A stretch of DNA of 64,000 nt from positions 50,516,555 through 50,580,554 of the forward strand of contig NC_134878.1 in the NCBI RefSeq assembly GCF_041734735.1. The letters are read 5' to 3'. The stretch is from Babylonia areolata (lineage: Eukaryota > Mollusca > Gastropoda > Neogastropoda > Buccinidae). Shown piece by piece: positions 22,001 to 34,244 of this stretch. The position numbers and the translations under genes are program-made. The stretch's first letter is position 1; each line of letters starts with the position of its first letter. The notes beneath the pieces were generated by a model that saw only the letters and a list, made by a program, of their open reading frames with translations, made no database searches and was not told where the DNA came from.

Positions 22001-25000
22001 GCAAATGAAAATATAAAGATATGCATAAAATGATAAATAAAACGCAAGTGCACACAGAATTGAGCACACCTGTGCATGTACAAATAGGAAGGTGGGGAAG
22101 AGAGTGAGTAATGAGCAACTCAAAGCAACTTTTTAAAATTTCAGTTTTGGTCCATCTTTTGCTTCCATGATTTCTTCCCTTTTTTATTACAGATTTATCT
22201 CCCATTTTTCTCATAATATTCACCACATTAAAGAAGTAACCGGGTGAATATAGTATATGCTATGATCCTGTTCTGATCTGTTTGATTGATCTTTTTTTCT
22301 CCCAGTCCTTGTTCCAGCAGTGAAAGAGGAACCCTCAAGCATAGCTGATGACAGTGCTGAAGAAACTGTGAACTATGAAAATCTACGTCCAACGTACACT
22401 CATGAAGCTTTGACACTGTTGATTGAACAAAGTCTTCTGCAGTATGTAGTGAGCCAGAACTGTGATGGCCTGCACTTACTGTCTGGCATCTCTCCTGAAC
22501 GCATCTCTGAGCTTCACGGCAACGTCTTTGTGGAAAAGTGTCCATGCTGCGAGAAGCGCTACTCGCGCAATTTTTATGTGTTGAATGATGAAGCAAGCCG
22601 CTACTATGAAGAGCTGGAAGACTATGGAGAAACAGAGGTGACCAAGCCCAAGTTTGCTGCCCAGTGTTATTTGTGTGGCCTGTGTCATCGCACTGGACGC
22701 CGCTGTGAGGAGAATGTAGGACTGTTTGCTGATTATTTAGATTAAAATACATTACTTTTGCATCACAATTTATTTCTCTGTGCAAAAGTAGAGCAACATC
22801 ACCACACTGCAGCACCACCCAATTTTTTTGTCTTAATTCTTTTTTTGGCTGCAAGTGTATTTCTTCCAAAATCAGAGAGGAATTTTCTACAGAATTTTTC
22901 CAGGAACAACTCTCATGTTGTTATGGGTTATTCTATGTTCGCTTTGTGTGTGCTACACCTTAGTTTATTGTTTCATCAGAAAGACTAACACCCAGACCAC
23001 CACTCAAGGATTGGTAGAAGAGTAGTAAAAATCTCAGTCAGCGCTGGAGCTGAACCCAGGACACTCACTTCCTAACTGGGCATTCTATCATCAGGCTATC
23101 ATTTCTGTTTCAATACTTGATGTTTCAGATACTTTGGAGAATTGTTTCTATTGATTTCAGTGATGTAGGTTTATTGGTTTTCAACATCTGAACTTGACAT
23201 ACAAATATGAATAGTTTAATCAAACTTCTATCATATAGTCTTCTGGTTGCGCGACCTGTGTGTGTGTGTGTGTGTGTGTGTGAGTGAGAGTGAGAGAGAG
23301 AGAGTGTGTGTGTGTGTGTGTGTGTGTAATTTGAAAGTTGTATAAAATCATTTATAGTATACATACACAGTAACAACAACATTAAAAACCCCAATGAAAG
23401 CCTTCCAGTAAGAACAGCAACAACATTCAGAAATGGAAAGGCTGCATGGACAGTAATATTTGTATAAGAATTTTAGGATTGCATGGTTAATAAGAAGACA
23501 ATATGAAGTCATCATCACAGTAGCTGTTCGGACATACATGCATCGTTTATGGTGTATTGGATCTGTGTGTATGTGTGACTCTGTGTGTGTGTGCATTTAT
23601 GCATGTATACATGTGGTTTTTATTTCAGGGTTGTGGTGGACATCTGGAGGACACGATTATAAATTTTGGGGACAACCTTGAAGACACTGGCTTGGATCGT
23701 GCATTGACGGAGTCAGGGAAGAGTGATATCATCCTGTGTTTAGGAACGACTCTGATGGTTACGCCTGCCTGTGATATCGTTGATGAAGCAAAGGGAGTAA
23801 AACCACTCATCTGTAACAGGTATGCATGGTCAGGAGACCATGATTATGTACATTCACTATGTCAAATATTTCTGCATCTTTGTCAATCTTGAAAAATAGG
23901 CTCTTGTGTGTGACCACTGTTACATTCACAAACATACAGCCCCATACAGTCTTGCATCGAAATAAAGGGTAATGCAGCATGTTTGCAGATAATATTATAA
24001 TCTTTGGAAAATGAATACGAAATGGCAGCTCTACCTTGGTCATCAAAGTCTTTTTCCTGCCTCTTCTGTGTGCATGCTCAGACACTACTCTCAGCCCACA
24101 GGGAATAAATGATTAAAGTTGGCAAACTTCACTTTCAAAACTATCAGTTAATGATGGACACAACCACCACCACTGAAGAATGACCCATACCTCAACAAGG
24201 ATTGAGGCATGTCTGATCATGTTGACATGGGACACTGGGGAATAATCCTTCTTTACTCACCAGGCAATGCTGAGATTTGATTTACGGAAGTGATGGGCCT
24301 GTAGAATGGCAGCTTTGAGCTATAATGATATAAGAATCACACCCATCCACAACATAAGTTGTTGTTTTTTGAAAAGAGCAAAACATACCATAGTGCTATG
24401 TTAAGTACTGCACCACAATGTAAAACAAATGTCACAGAATAAGTTTTTATCTCTTAAGTTCCATTGCTCTTTCTTTTGAAAAATTTGCAGTGAATCAAAA
24501 CTGGGTTATTCACCAGTTTCATTGCATGCATTAATTTTTGATAACTTCCAGCAAGTTAACCCTTTTCATGCCTCGTGGTACTCGAGATCTTCACTGCAGC
24601 CTTTGTTTTGTTGTCTTCACAAGTTTCCCAAAAGGAATAGCTGTTCACCTTCAATTCTTTTCCAGCCATTCTGTGCTATGTCTCCCTTTGTCTTCCCCAC
24701 ACTCATTTCCCCATCTTGTATCCAGCAGTGATTACTTCTCAGTGGGTACCAGTTATCATACTGGCTTGTGAGTGAAGGTTTCAATGACCCCTGCATAAAC
24801 TGCTTGAAAGCATTTCTTGTTAACTTTTCTGTCGTTCTGGTCATGACAAACATTCACTAGATTTGTTCTTACTGATCTAAGCAAATAACTTGTAAAATGC
24901 TTGTTTGACAGAATTGGCTCCCCTAAAGAGTTCTGATCTGATTCATTAAATGTGTAAATGCACTGACTGATAATCCATTGACAAATAAGCAATTAGAGGC

Positions 25001-25382
25001 AGACTTAGCAAAATGTTTCCAATTGATCAGACCATCTCTGTCTCTTCTGTTTCTCTGTGTCAGTCTTTTTTCTCCTCTTTCTCTTACACTCCCTATCTCT
25101 TTTCATGACTTGTAATCAAAATGAATGACAAATGATTTGGTAATGAAGCACATGAATGAAGTGGAGCTTAATAATCTTGGCTCTTTTCTTTCCCTCTGCA
25201 GACAGAAAACAGAAAAGGATCATCTGGCCAGAGTCCGAGTGTTTGGTGACTGTGACATCTTCATGGCACAGGTACTGACTCATCTCCTTGACAACAAAAA
25301 CCAGCAGCAGTGGGAGGAGAAAAAAGGAGAGCGGATGGATAAGTATAATACAAAACGACAAACCTGCCCCAGCCACAAGTAA
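19059..25382 (+). CDS. Sirtuin, NAD-dependent protein deacylase (SIR2 family, SIRT6/7-like)
   Basis: Six exons: 19059-19197, 19845-20047, 21277-21409, 22306-22715, 23629-23819 and 25202-25382 (TAA). They give 418 codons with consistent phases. Visible parts are the Rossmann motif GAGIST (47-52), the DFRG loop (58-61), QNCDGLH (209-215), the catalytic His in ELHGN (H229), zinc ligands C237-x2-C240 and C292-x4-C297, and LEDTIINFGDNL and LCLGTTLMVTPA of the NAD pocket. The enzyme removes acyl groups from lysine using NAD. About 115 charged residues (near 65-185, including KRRKRGRED, a likely nuclear signal) are inserted between the cofactor loop and the PTYTHEAL helix. The zinc module also has a long spacer. 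The sequence around LHGNVFVEKC and LEDTIINFG favours the SIRT6/7 branch, but the exact orthologue is open. The start at 19059 is chosen because an in-frame TGA lies just upstream. Confidence 0.9.
20430..21155 (+). repeat. L2/CR1-like LINE, 3' fragment, in sirtuin intron 2
   Basis: Translates in mixed frames to the ORF2 C-terminus (LQHLHWLTVSHRIKYKI, YTPSRSLRSASDPL, CIWNELPLLLRQV, FKSGLKTHLFPR). It is followed by a short 3' UTR and an (ATT)n tail at 21120-21145, typical of this LINE group. The 5' end is truncated, and at least one frameshift separates the upstream part. Confidence 0.85.
21713..21736 (+). repeat. Poly-G run of 24
   Basis: An uninterrupted run of 24 G in sirtuin intron 3. The true length is uncertain in any sequencing method. 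Confidence 0.9.
21914..21985 (+). repeat. (TA)n/(TG)n microsatellite
   Basis: TATATA runs merge into TGTGTG in sirtuin intron 3. Confidence 0.9.
22985..23105 (-). repeat. tRNA-derived SINE head
   Basis: On the - strand an A-box-like TAGCCTGATGATAGAATG is followed by a B-box-like GGTTCAGCTCC at tRNA spacing. No acceptor-stem pairing is clear, so this is a SINE remnant rather than a tRNA gene. It lies in sirtuin intron 4. Confidence 0.45.
23258..23330 (+). repeat. GT/GA microsatellite
   Basis: (GT)n, then (GA)n, then (GT)n in sirtuin intron 4. Confidence 0.95.
23820..25201 (+). other. Sirtuin last intron (gene-free)
   Basis: Donor GTATGC at 23820 and acceptor CTCTGCAG ending at 25201. Mostly unique AT-rich DNA. 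About 24580-24740 resembles the degraded LINE piece at 11455-11700. No coding region is supported. Confidence 0.6.
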
Positions 25383-25974
25383 CAGAACTGTCCTCCTGGT
25401 GGCCTTGGTGTACTACTCACATCCAAACACAAAGGCAAGAAGAACTGGGTTAACAGGTGTACATAGACTTGCAACATATAATGTTCATATGTTAAAGTAC
25501 AACTACAAAGATTTGTGTTGGATTTTTGTCATTTCTTTTACTAACAAAACAAGGTCTTGTATTTGCCTGACTCCTACAAATGTAAAGCTATGTTCTGAAA
25601 CATGATTGAAATCTGATAACTTACTGTACACCCTCCAAACAAACTTGATAAGATTTTTTTGTATATCTGTATCATATGTATGCATATATATACATGAACT
25701 GTCAGAATGCACTTTGAGACAATTTTGGCTTTTTACAAAAATTTTAAAAAGTCACTGACAATGAAGAAGCAATCTTGCAAACAAATCATTAAAAGCCTCT
25801 CGCATGCTATATGCTGTGTGCTTGTATCTATAGCTGTTATTTGAATGCAGTTTATTGCATTGCACCTAACTGACTTCACTGCAGAATAATACTCACTGGA
25901 CATTTGTTTGTTAAATTGTATCTTTATTCCTTACTCAGGTATACTTTACATATCAAACTGGTTCATGTTGTTGT
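25383..25974 (+). other. Sirtuin 3' UTR and downstream spacer
   Basis: AT-rich. The clearest poly(A) signal candidate is ATTAAA at 25788-25793. It ends where the Gypsy fossil begins. Confidence 0.45.
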
Positions 25975-28900
25975 TGAATTACGGAACCCACCAGCTGGTG
26001 TTCGGGAATCGTCATCGTTCCAAAACCAAACGGGGCAGTCCGCATCTGTGTGGACTTGACACAGCTGAACAAAGCTGTGCAGCGGGAAGTTCACCCCATG
26101 GCATCAGTAGACGAGAGCTTGGCTAAGCTGTCAAAGTCCAAAGTCTTCACCAAGCTTGATGCTAAAAGTGGATTTTGGCAAGTACCTCTAGACCCTGACT
26201 CAAGGCTCTACACCACTTTCGTCACGCCTTTTGGGCGATTTTGCTTCAATCGCCTCCCCTTTGGCATTAGCTCAGCCAGTGAAGTGTTCCAGCGCCTTAT
26301 GTCTCAGATCCTGGAGAATATCGAGGGCGTCATCTGCCACATGGACGACATCCTCGTCCATGCAGAGGACCAGCAAACGCACGACCAGCGCCTGAGGACA
26401 GTCCTGCAACGACTCCAGGAAGCTGGCCTCACACTGAATGACAAATGCGAATTCGCAAAACCATCAATCAGGTTCCTAGGCCATATCATCGATGCAAATG
26501 GCATCCACGTGGATCCAGCCAAGGTGGAAGCCATCACTAGCTTCCCACCTCCCACCAACATCACTGAGCTCCAGCGCTTCCTTGGCATGATAAACCAGCT
26601 AGCGAAGTTCACGCCTAACCTTGCTGACATCACCGCACCACTACGGGGCCTACTCCGCAAGGGCACAGCATGGACATGGGGCGACCAACAAGAGGCAGCC
26701 TTTCAAGAAACAAAACGCCTCCTCACCTCTACACCAGTCCTTGCTCACTACAGCCCTGACCGAGAGACAACCATTGCAGCTGATGCTTCCAACGCAGGGA
26801 TCGGGGCAGTGCTCTACCAAACACAAGACAATGGCACACGACGACCCATCTGCTTTATTTCAAGGTCACTCACAGACGCAGAGAAGAATTACGCAGTCAT
26901 CGAAAAGGAAGCCCTGGCAGCTACTTGGGCCTGCGAGAGACTGAGGGAATATGTCTTGGGACTTAAGTTCACCCTGGAAACAGACCACATGCCATTGATC
27001 CCCTTGCTCAACACAACACAACTGCACAAGATGCCACCACGGATCCAACGTTTTCGCCTCCGTCTCATGCGATATGACACCAAAGTCACCCATGTGGCAG
27101 GAAAAAATCAGATCACAGCAGATGCGCTGTCACGCGCACCAGTCTCGCTACCCGACAAAAATGACGTCAACCTTATTGATGATACAACTGCACATGCCCA
27201 ACAGTGCATCAACATCCTCCCAGCATCAGCCGAAAAGCTACATCGAATACAACAGTCACAAACAGCTGACCCAGAAATCACCGAAATTCGCAAATACTGC
27301 ACCAATGGCTGGCCCGTCTACTTACCTCATTCTCCACTCCTCCAGCAATACTGGACCAACAGACAGCACTTCACAGTCGTCGATGACCTGCTACTCTTTG
27401 ACGATCGCATCGTCATTCCCCGTGACATGAGAATGGACATCCTAAACCACCTACATGAAGGACACCAGGGCATCACTAAAACCCGTGCCTTGGCCTCATC
27501 TTCAGTTTGGTGGCCTTCCATCTCCTCCCAGATAGAAGAAATGGTCAGCAAATGCCGCACCTGCGCAATACACAGGCCAGCCCAAAAAGATCCATTACTT
27601 CCCTCTTCCTTCCCAGAACGCCCATGGTCCAGAGTCGGGATGGACCTCTTTGAACATGATGGCAAAATGCACATCATCATCATTGACTACTATTCTCGAT
27701 GGATTGAGATTCGACCCTTAGAAAAAACATCAAGCGCTCACACCATCGTCAGAATCAAGAGTGTTTTTGCAGCCCATGGCATACCAGATGTTGTTATTTC
27801 TGACAACGGTCCACAATTCGCCAGCACAGAATTCAGGGCGTTTGCAGCAGATTACGGCTTCACCCACACCACGAGCTCACCACGGTACCCCCAGAGCAAT
27901 GGTGAAGCAGAGCGCGCAGTCCAAACGGTGAAACAGATGCTCAAAAAATCCAAAGACCCCTATGCAGCCCTACTCCTCTACAGAGCCACTCCATTGCGCA
28001 ATGGTCTCTCCCCCAGCGAACTCCTGATGGGGAGGAAACTTAAAACCAAACTTCCAATCCTACCCTCCTCCCTCCGCCCATCAACTCCCGACCACTCTCT
28101 CATCCAAGAAAAAGAGAATGACATGAAATCAAAACAACGAACACTCTTCAACAAACGCCATGCTGCACGAGAGGCACCTCCGCTCAAAACAGGAGAATCT
28201 GTGTTCATTAAAGACATGAACAAAACCGGACAGGTTGTAGCAGAACACCACAATCCACGCTCCTTCATCGTGGCAACAACGCAGGGCACGATCCGCCGTA
28301 ACAGGTCACACCTAGTGGCTATGCCTGGTGAAGCCCATCCAACACTGCAGACAAACACTTCCGCAGGGAATGCCACCCTGTCTGGGAATGCCACGTCTTC
28401 GGGTTCTCTTCCACCACCATCACCACCTCAACAGATCCCCTCACCGCCCAGACAGCAGCCACCCATACAGATGGCCACGCCAAGAGCAACACCCACGGCC
28501 CCAGGACCAGCTGTCAACAACACACCAGGCCAACACCGTACCAGATCAGGCAGACCAGTCAACAAACCGGCGAAGCTGAATCTGTGAAAGTGTACCCAGC
28601 AGATCTGAGAAAGGCCCTTATGGCTTATCTGTACTGGGAAAACAAAGTGTAGGAAGTGCAAATGTGCTCCCATACAGGTCTGAGAAAGGCCCCTATGGCT
28701 CACCTGTCTTGGGGAAAACAAAATATTAGGTTGAAAACTTCACCAGCACAACAAACTTACTTCACCCCATAATCATACCAATGTGTGGAACACAGTGCAA
28801 CATTGACATATATATTCTTGTGTGTGTACATGTACATTGCTTCTAAACACTTACCAGTAACCGCTGATCTAGTCATATCTCATCATCAAACGTACACTGG

Positions 28901-29409
28901 TACCAAACCCAAAACCCACACAAATATGTTTAACGTATTGTGTTTGTTTTTCACGACATTTTTTTTCTTTTCTCCTTTTCACAACAAAATTCTCTTGTCA
29001 CTAAAAGTTTCAAAGCATATCCCATGACATGTATCCGCCCACAAGCCATAATTTCCTTATTTCTTTGGAAGGAAACTATACTGAATTGATTGACATTGTT
29101 ACGAATCAGTAGAAGGGGGAAGAGGAGAGAAGTGAACAGACTCTCACAAAAGAAGCTCAGTGAGACTCGTAGTGCATACTGCATGATCTGCTTTAAATTC
29201 ATTTTTAGTTCTTTGTGTATCTAGATGGAACTGAACAGTACCCCACATAAAAAAGGGGAGTTGTAGTATGATGCATGCGTTTGTAGTGCTTTGCGTATTG
29301 AGACGAGCTAAGGGAAATAACTCCGGTTAATCTGAACTTGGCGGAATAAACGTGGCTTACACAGAAGCACCCTGTCTGGACTCCATTTGTCCCTCTGCAT
29401 AATATTACA
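25975..29409 (+). mobile_element. Ty3/Gypsy LTR retrotransposon, 5'-truncated fossil
   Basis: One long frame of about 845 codons (to 28587) holds, in order, reverse transcriptase (PNGAVRICVDL, LDAKSGFWQVPL, HMDDILVHA), RNase H (ADASNAGIGAVL), an integrase zinc module (HEGHQGITKT, CRTC) and an integrase core (SDNGPQFASTEF, SPRYPQSNGEAE), then a Pro-rich tail. A purine tract (AAAAAAGGGGAG) and a 148-bp LTR follow. Gag, protease and the 5' LTR are absent, so the copy is broken: it lacks its entire 5' part. The open pol frame suggests a fairly recent insertion. Short LTRs and this domain order fit the Mag-like Gypsy group common in molluscs, but that grouping is tentative. Confidence 0.92.
29262..29409 (+). 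repeat. 3' LTR of the Gypsy fossil
   Basis: 148 bp with inverted ends TGTAGTAT and ATATTACA, an internal AATAAA near 29345, and a purine tract directly before it. No partner LTR exists in the window. Confidence 0.75.
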
Positions 29410-29799
29410 CAGTCTAGCACTGACAAAGATTGTTTTAAGAGTGATAAACTGATATTACTGAATAAAGAACATAAATGAATCTTATACAGTACACTTTTTG
29501 TGTGTGAGTTCAAATTTTGTTCTCACTTCACACTTTGCCACACATACACGTGCTTACATGTGCTATATAAAAAGGAAACGCACTCACAAATGCACATGCA
29601 GACATATGTGGACACACACAGACACACTCACTGCATAATTATATTCACATGCACATCAGAGATGCGTACATATTCATGATTATGTGAAATATGATGCACA
29701 TATGCACCCTATCACATACAGTTTGAGACATACATACAGTTCACACACACACAAACTAAACTGGTGAAAAGAACCACCGTGAACAGAACAGCATCTGAC

Positions 29800-29935
29800 C
29801 AGCTATCATGGCAAAGTGGTTAGCATTACAGATTGATTCTTGGGAGTTTGCTGGTTCCCGGAGGCGTGGGTTTCTTCAGCCCATGAATTGAGTATGCTTT
29901 GGGTTCAAATGGGATTACTGAGACCAAACAGTTGA
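29800..29935 (+). repeat. tRNA-like SINE remnant
   Basis: TGGCAAAGTGGTTAGCAT fits an A box, and GGGTTCAAATGGG about 85 bases on fits a worn B box. The spacing is longer than in a tRNA gene, so this is a SINE remnant. Confidence 0.4.
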
Positions 29936-30612
29936 AGATCATCCACATCACAGCTGCATCTTTGAGAGTGTTGTTCTAATTTCCTGACCAATGCTGCAGT
30001 TGACTGTATCTCTCGGGCAAGGTTGATGCCGCATGCGATATATCATAAAAGGAAGTGGTGAGAGCATGGTCTTCAATAGCATCATCATCATCATTATCTA
30101 TTATCAAAATAGAAACAAACTGTCCCAGAGTGTTTTTAAGCCCCACTCTCATGGTGACCTTAGCTTTGTTCCCCCTCAACTTCCATGTTTGGGGTGAGTT
30201 CCTGTCAAGGTCTTCAGTGTCAGAAGAGTCCTGAGGGACTTGTTGGAAGGGCATGGTGCAGGCCTCTACACCTGAAGGGAATCTCACTGAGTCTGGCTCT
30301 GCGCAACTTAACTATTGTCACCACTTTGGGGTTTAGTAGGTGGTGTTCTGTGCATTTTAAATCAGAGTGGGTACCACTGACCACCACCAAAGTGATACTG
30401 CAGCAGTGCAGGATCTCCTCTGGTGCATGGCCTGCTAGTAACCTAACATTGATAGTCTTAGTTCCATGTGGTCTGCTGGTGTTGAGACTGCGGATGTGGC
30501 CATGCATTAGGACTTGGTATGAGTGGTGTGGAGGTAAGGCCACTGAAACTGCGCAGATGAAAGAGGAGAAAAACAACAAAATCCCACCTATCTGAATACT
30601 GGCATTTGGGTA
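29936..30612 (+). other. Unclassified stretch before BAG2
   Basis: Slightly GC-richer than its surroundings, with a few short frames on both strands (up to 136 codons) but no recognisable protein. It may be an old transposon piece; nothing firmer can be said. Confidence 0.3.
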
Positions 30613-31010
30613 AAATTACAGTATAAACATTTACGAGACATCACAACAGAATGTCAAGGACATACAGGTAAAAACACATTCATATCACCCTGGATGTGCA
30701 TCATTCAATGTATTAAAACAACTACGTTGATTGAAAAGGACCCTCCACACCGAGTAGTATTGAGCCCACAATGTAGCCTTCATTGTTACTGTTGTTATTC
30801 TAAGTAAAATTACTTACTACAGTATAAACATCTACAAGACATCACAACAGAATGTCAAGGACATACAGGTAAAAACACATATCACCTTGGATGTGCATCA
30901 ATCATTCAATGTATTAAAAAAACATACGTTGATTGAAAAGGACCCCCCACACTGAGCAGTACTGAAACCACAATGTAGCCTTCATTGTTACTGTTGTTAT
31001 CTGACCCATC
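30613..31010 (+). repeat. Tandem duplication, two units of about 200 bp
   Basis: Units at about 30613-30804 and 30816-31003 share TACAGTATAAACAT, GAATGTCAAGGACATACAGG, GTTGATTGAAAAGGACC and TGTAGCCTTCATTGTTACTG, with several substitutions and small indels. No coding content. Confidence 0.9.
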
Positions 31011-31194
31011 ACTGACTATAGTGATTCACACAGGATTTTTTCTCAGGTGCTTTAAACTTTGGGGCCTTCACACAATCCACTATGAAAAAGAAAAAAAGTT
31101 TTATCTTAAAAAAGTTTTATCTTTATCTTCTTAGCTTTAAATTCTAGAATGGAGCACACATGTTTGGAGACACAGAAGGTGAGGAAACACACTT

Positions 31195-31325
31195 ATATTC
31201 ATTGTAATACTCTTTTCCTTTTTGTTGTTGTCACAACAGATTCCTCTGTATGAAATTCGGGCTGTTCTCCCTGGGGAGAGCATGTTGCTACACTGAGAGC
31301 GCCACCCGTTTTTTTCATGCATACA
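31195..31325 (-). repeat. SINE fragment, antisense, upstream of BAG2 exon 1
   Basis: The reverse complement carries GGGTGGCGCT, CTCTCCCCAGGGAGA, AGCCCGAATTTC and AATCTGTTGTGA, the same tail as the sense copy at 32320-32425. It is part of one SINE family. Confidence 0.8.
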
Positions 31326-31816
31326 CAGACCGCACACCCAAACTCTTCTTCTTCCATTAATGTTCAGCGGTCATAACTTTGACCATTATTAACATTTTTG
31401 CAAGTGTAAGTGCAAGTGTGTGCTCTTTGTCAGAATTTCGTACTCCCCCCAACACACACACACATAGTCTGGTCCTGTCTTCACTCTCTCTCTGGGGGGT
31501 GGCGGAGGGCGACAGAAAACGATTTTTTTCCAATCTCCCAGGTCAACAAACCTGCACGTGCCTCTTCAGTAAGCAAATCCATGACAACGGAGTATGCCTG
31601 CCCATGGAATGAAAATAGTCATATGTGTAAAAGCTAGTTCGTGTGCATAAAGAAGACGGAAACAATACTATTCAACTATAATAATGAAATAAAATGAAAG
31701 AAGAAAAAGTAACAAAGCAGGGATAAGTCCAGGAGAAGATACCAACACCTCATTGGGAGCCCTGCGAAGAGTAAAGAATGGGAAGAGAAATAACTCCACT
31801 TGTTCGAGTGATTAAG

Positions 31817-34197
31817 ATGGCGGAGGCATCGACCGCAGAGGAAAACGAAACTCCCAAAGCAATGGCTACTGATTCTTTCACTCTCTGTTCCTTCGTTGAT
31901 GAAGTGGAGAGCAGAGTAGATATGCTGAGGCGACAAGCAACTGCGCTAATGGGAGAACGAGCGAGTCTTTTGATGATAATGGAGCAGCTGAAAAGTGATT
32001 GTATGAATGTCGACATACCTCCAGGTAAAGTTTAGAATTCACGCCAACAATGCTAGTTGGTACGTACATGTTTAAATAAATTATCGGTCATGATAATCGC
32101 TTAACAACTTTCGGTCTATAAAAATAATGTATATCAGAAGCCCGGGTTACACATGGAGTAGACGATAAACCGAGGTCCCGTGTGCAGCATGCACTTAGCG
32201 CACGTAAAAGAACCCACGGCAACAAAAGGGTTGTTCCTGGCAAAATTCTGTAGAAAAATCCACTTTGACAGGAAAAACAAATGAAACTGCACGCAGGAAA
32301 AAATACAAAAAAATGGGTGGCGCTGTAGTGTAGCGACGCGCTCTCCCTGGGGAGAGCAGCCCGAATTTCACACAGAGAAATCTGTTGTGATAAAAAGGAA
32401 TACAAATACAAATACAAATACTTTTTTGTTGTTGTTTTGGCCACTACTGACTGATTGACTGAGATTCTCGTTCCAGAAGTTTCCTTGCTTTTGCGTTTCT
32501 GTTTCCTCTATTTTTTGTTGTTGTTGTTTTGATATTTTCTTTAGGTTGGTATGATACCCTTTGATAATATGAAAAAAGATATAAGAATCATGTATATCTG
32601 TTTTGTTCCTTAATTATGCTGATTTTGTTAATATTTATTCATTTATTATTGTGCAGCTCTTTATTTCCCAATCGTGCACGTAACATTCTAATCATCATTT
32701 CATAACTATGACAAAGTTTTTAAACTGAAACCGAAACTGGCGGTTTATTCCAAAGGATTCCTCCGAAACTAGACTTTAAGTTTCCACTGATTCCCACGGC
32801 AATATTAACATTTTTACCCGTGCACTCTTCGGTGTCGAAGTCAGAAATCAAATCTACCCAAATGGGTATACCGGCTGGTGACAAAGTTGTGCACCATCTC
32901 TGGTTCGACATTCTTATATTATAATTAACATTTTTACCCGTCTGCAGTACAAAACTTACGTGAGAAAGTCCCAAACGGGTGAAAATGTTAATTATATATA
33001 TAAGTTTGTCGAATATAGTAGAGGATTTTAAAACGAACTTGTCGAGATTAGAAAGGTGTCTAAAATACCCGGGCTTGTTACGAAGTTGTGCACCATCTCT
33101 AGTTCGACATTCTTATATTATAATTAACATTTTTACCTGTCTGCAGTACAAACCATACGTGAGAAAGTCCCAAACGGGTGAAAATGTTAATTATATATAT
33201 AAGTTCGTCGACTATAGTAGAGGATTTTAAAACGAACTTGTGGAGATTAGAAAGGTGTCTAAAAAGGGATGCTTTTTGGGGCATTCCATGCACCTAGCAA
33301 GGGGCTTGGAAAGAATGGGGGATACGCAAAGTGAAAGAAAAAATGTGACCCATGGGTCAGTTCGAACTTACCCGTCTGTGTTACAAAACATACATGAAAA
33401 CGATTAAGACGGGAGTGTGTATATATACACATGTTTGGGTCAGTACTCGTAATGAAACTTGTCTCGATTCTAAACGCCGGTATGTCCGAGTTCGTGGGGC
33501 ATTCCATGCATCAAGCAATGGGCTTGAAATAGAAAAATTCGTAAAGAAATCAGGACTGCTTGTCGCTGTCATATCTCCAGGAGCGGACATGCACGAACGG
33601 GACGTATAAGGCAGTTCGATCGAAAGCGGTCAGTGAACGCGATCGCCAGGTTATCTAAAGTGAAGACGGAATGAACTGTACCATGCTTCGCGAGAGGATG
33701 AAAACAGAGTGGGGGACGAGACAATAGGTTCTGATCCTAACATGAACATGACTGAAAGTAATAAAACAGCTTACATGAAACTCACGGGTGTGCGACGTCA
33801 AAAGCCGGAGTGACGGCAGTCTCCTGTGGTGGGTCCGTTCTTTTCGGCCTGTTTCGTTGTACGTCCTTGCTGTATCGGTTCCGACAGCACTGACCGGGTA
33901 CACGTGGAAACCGCACACCATTCCCTGTATTGCAGTGCTCAAATGCGTTGCAAAGAGGACTTCACATTAAAAAATGAGCTTGACTGATGGAACTGACCTT
34001 CCTTAACAACGTGCTGTGCAGAAAAGTCACATACCAAAATAGGAAAGTGCATTTTAACGGCCGAGTCAGTGTCCGTGCTGAACTTAACCGTTTCAATTGG
34101 ACAGCTGGATGTCCCTTTCTTGTCAGTGATGCTTGCGCTGGCTGTGAATGTTCAAGTCAGCGATTTCACGTGTGTGTGTGTGTGTGTGTGTTTGCCG

Positions 34198-34244
<47 letters not shown>

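Noticed and set aside
29800-29935. Functional tRNA gene
   Set aside because: A and B boxes are too far apart and no cloverleaf can be drawn, so a SINE remnant fits better. The same holds for 22985-23105 and the SINE heads at 47540 and 50930.
30185-30595. Coding gene between the Gypsy fossil and BAG2
   Set aside because: Short overlapping frames on both strands with no recognisable product or splice pattern.
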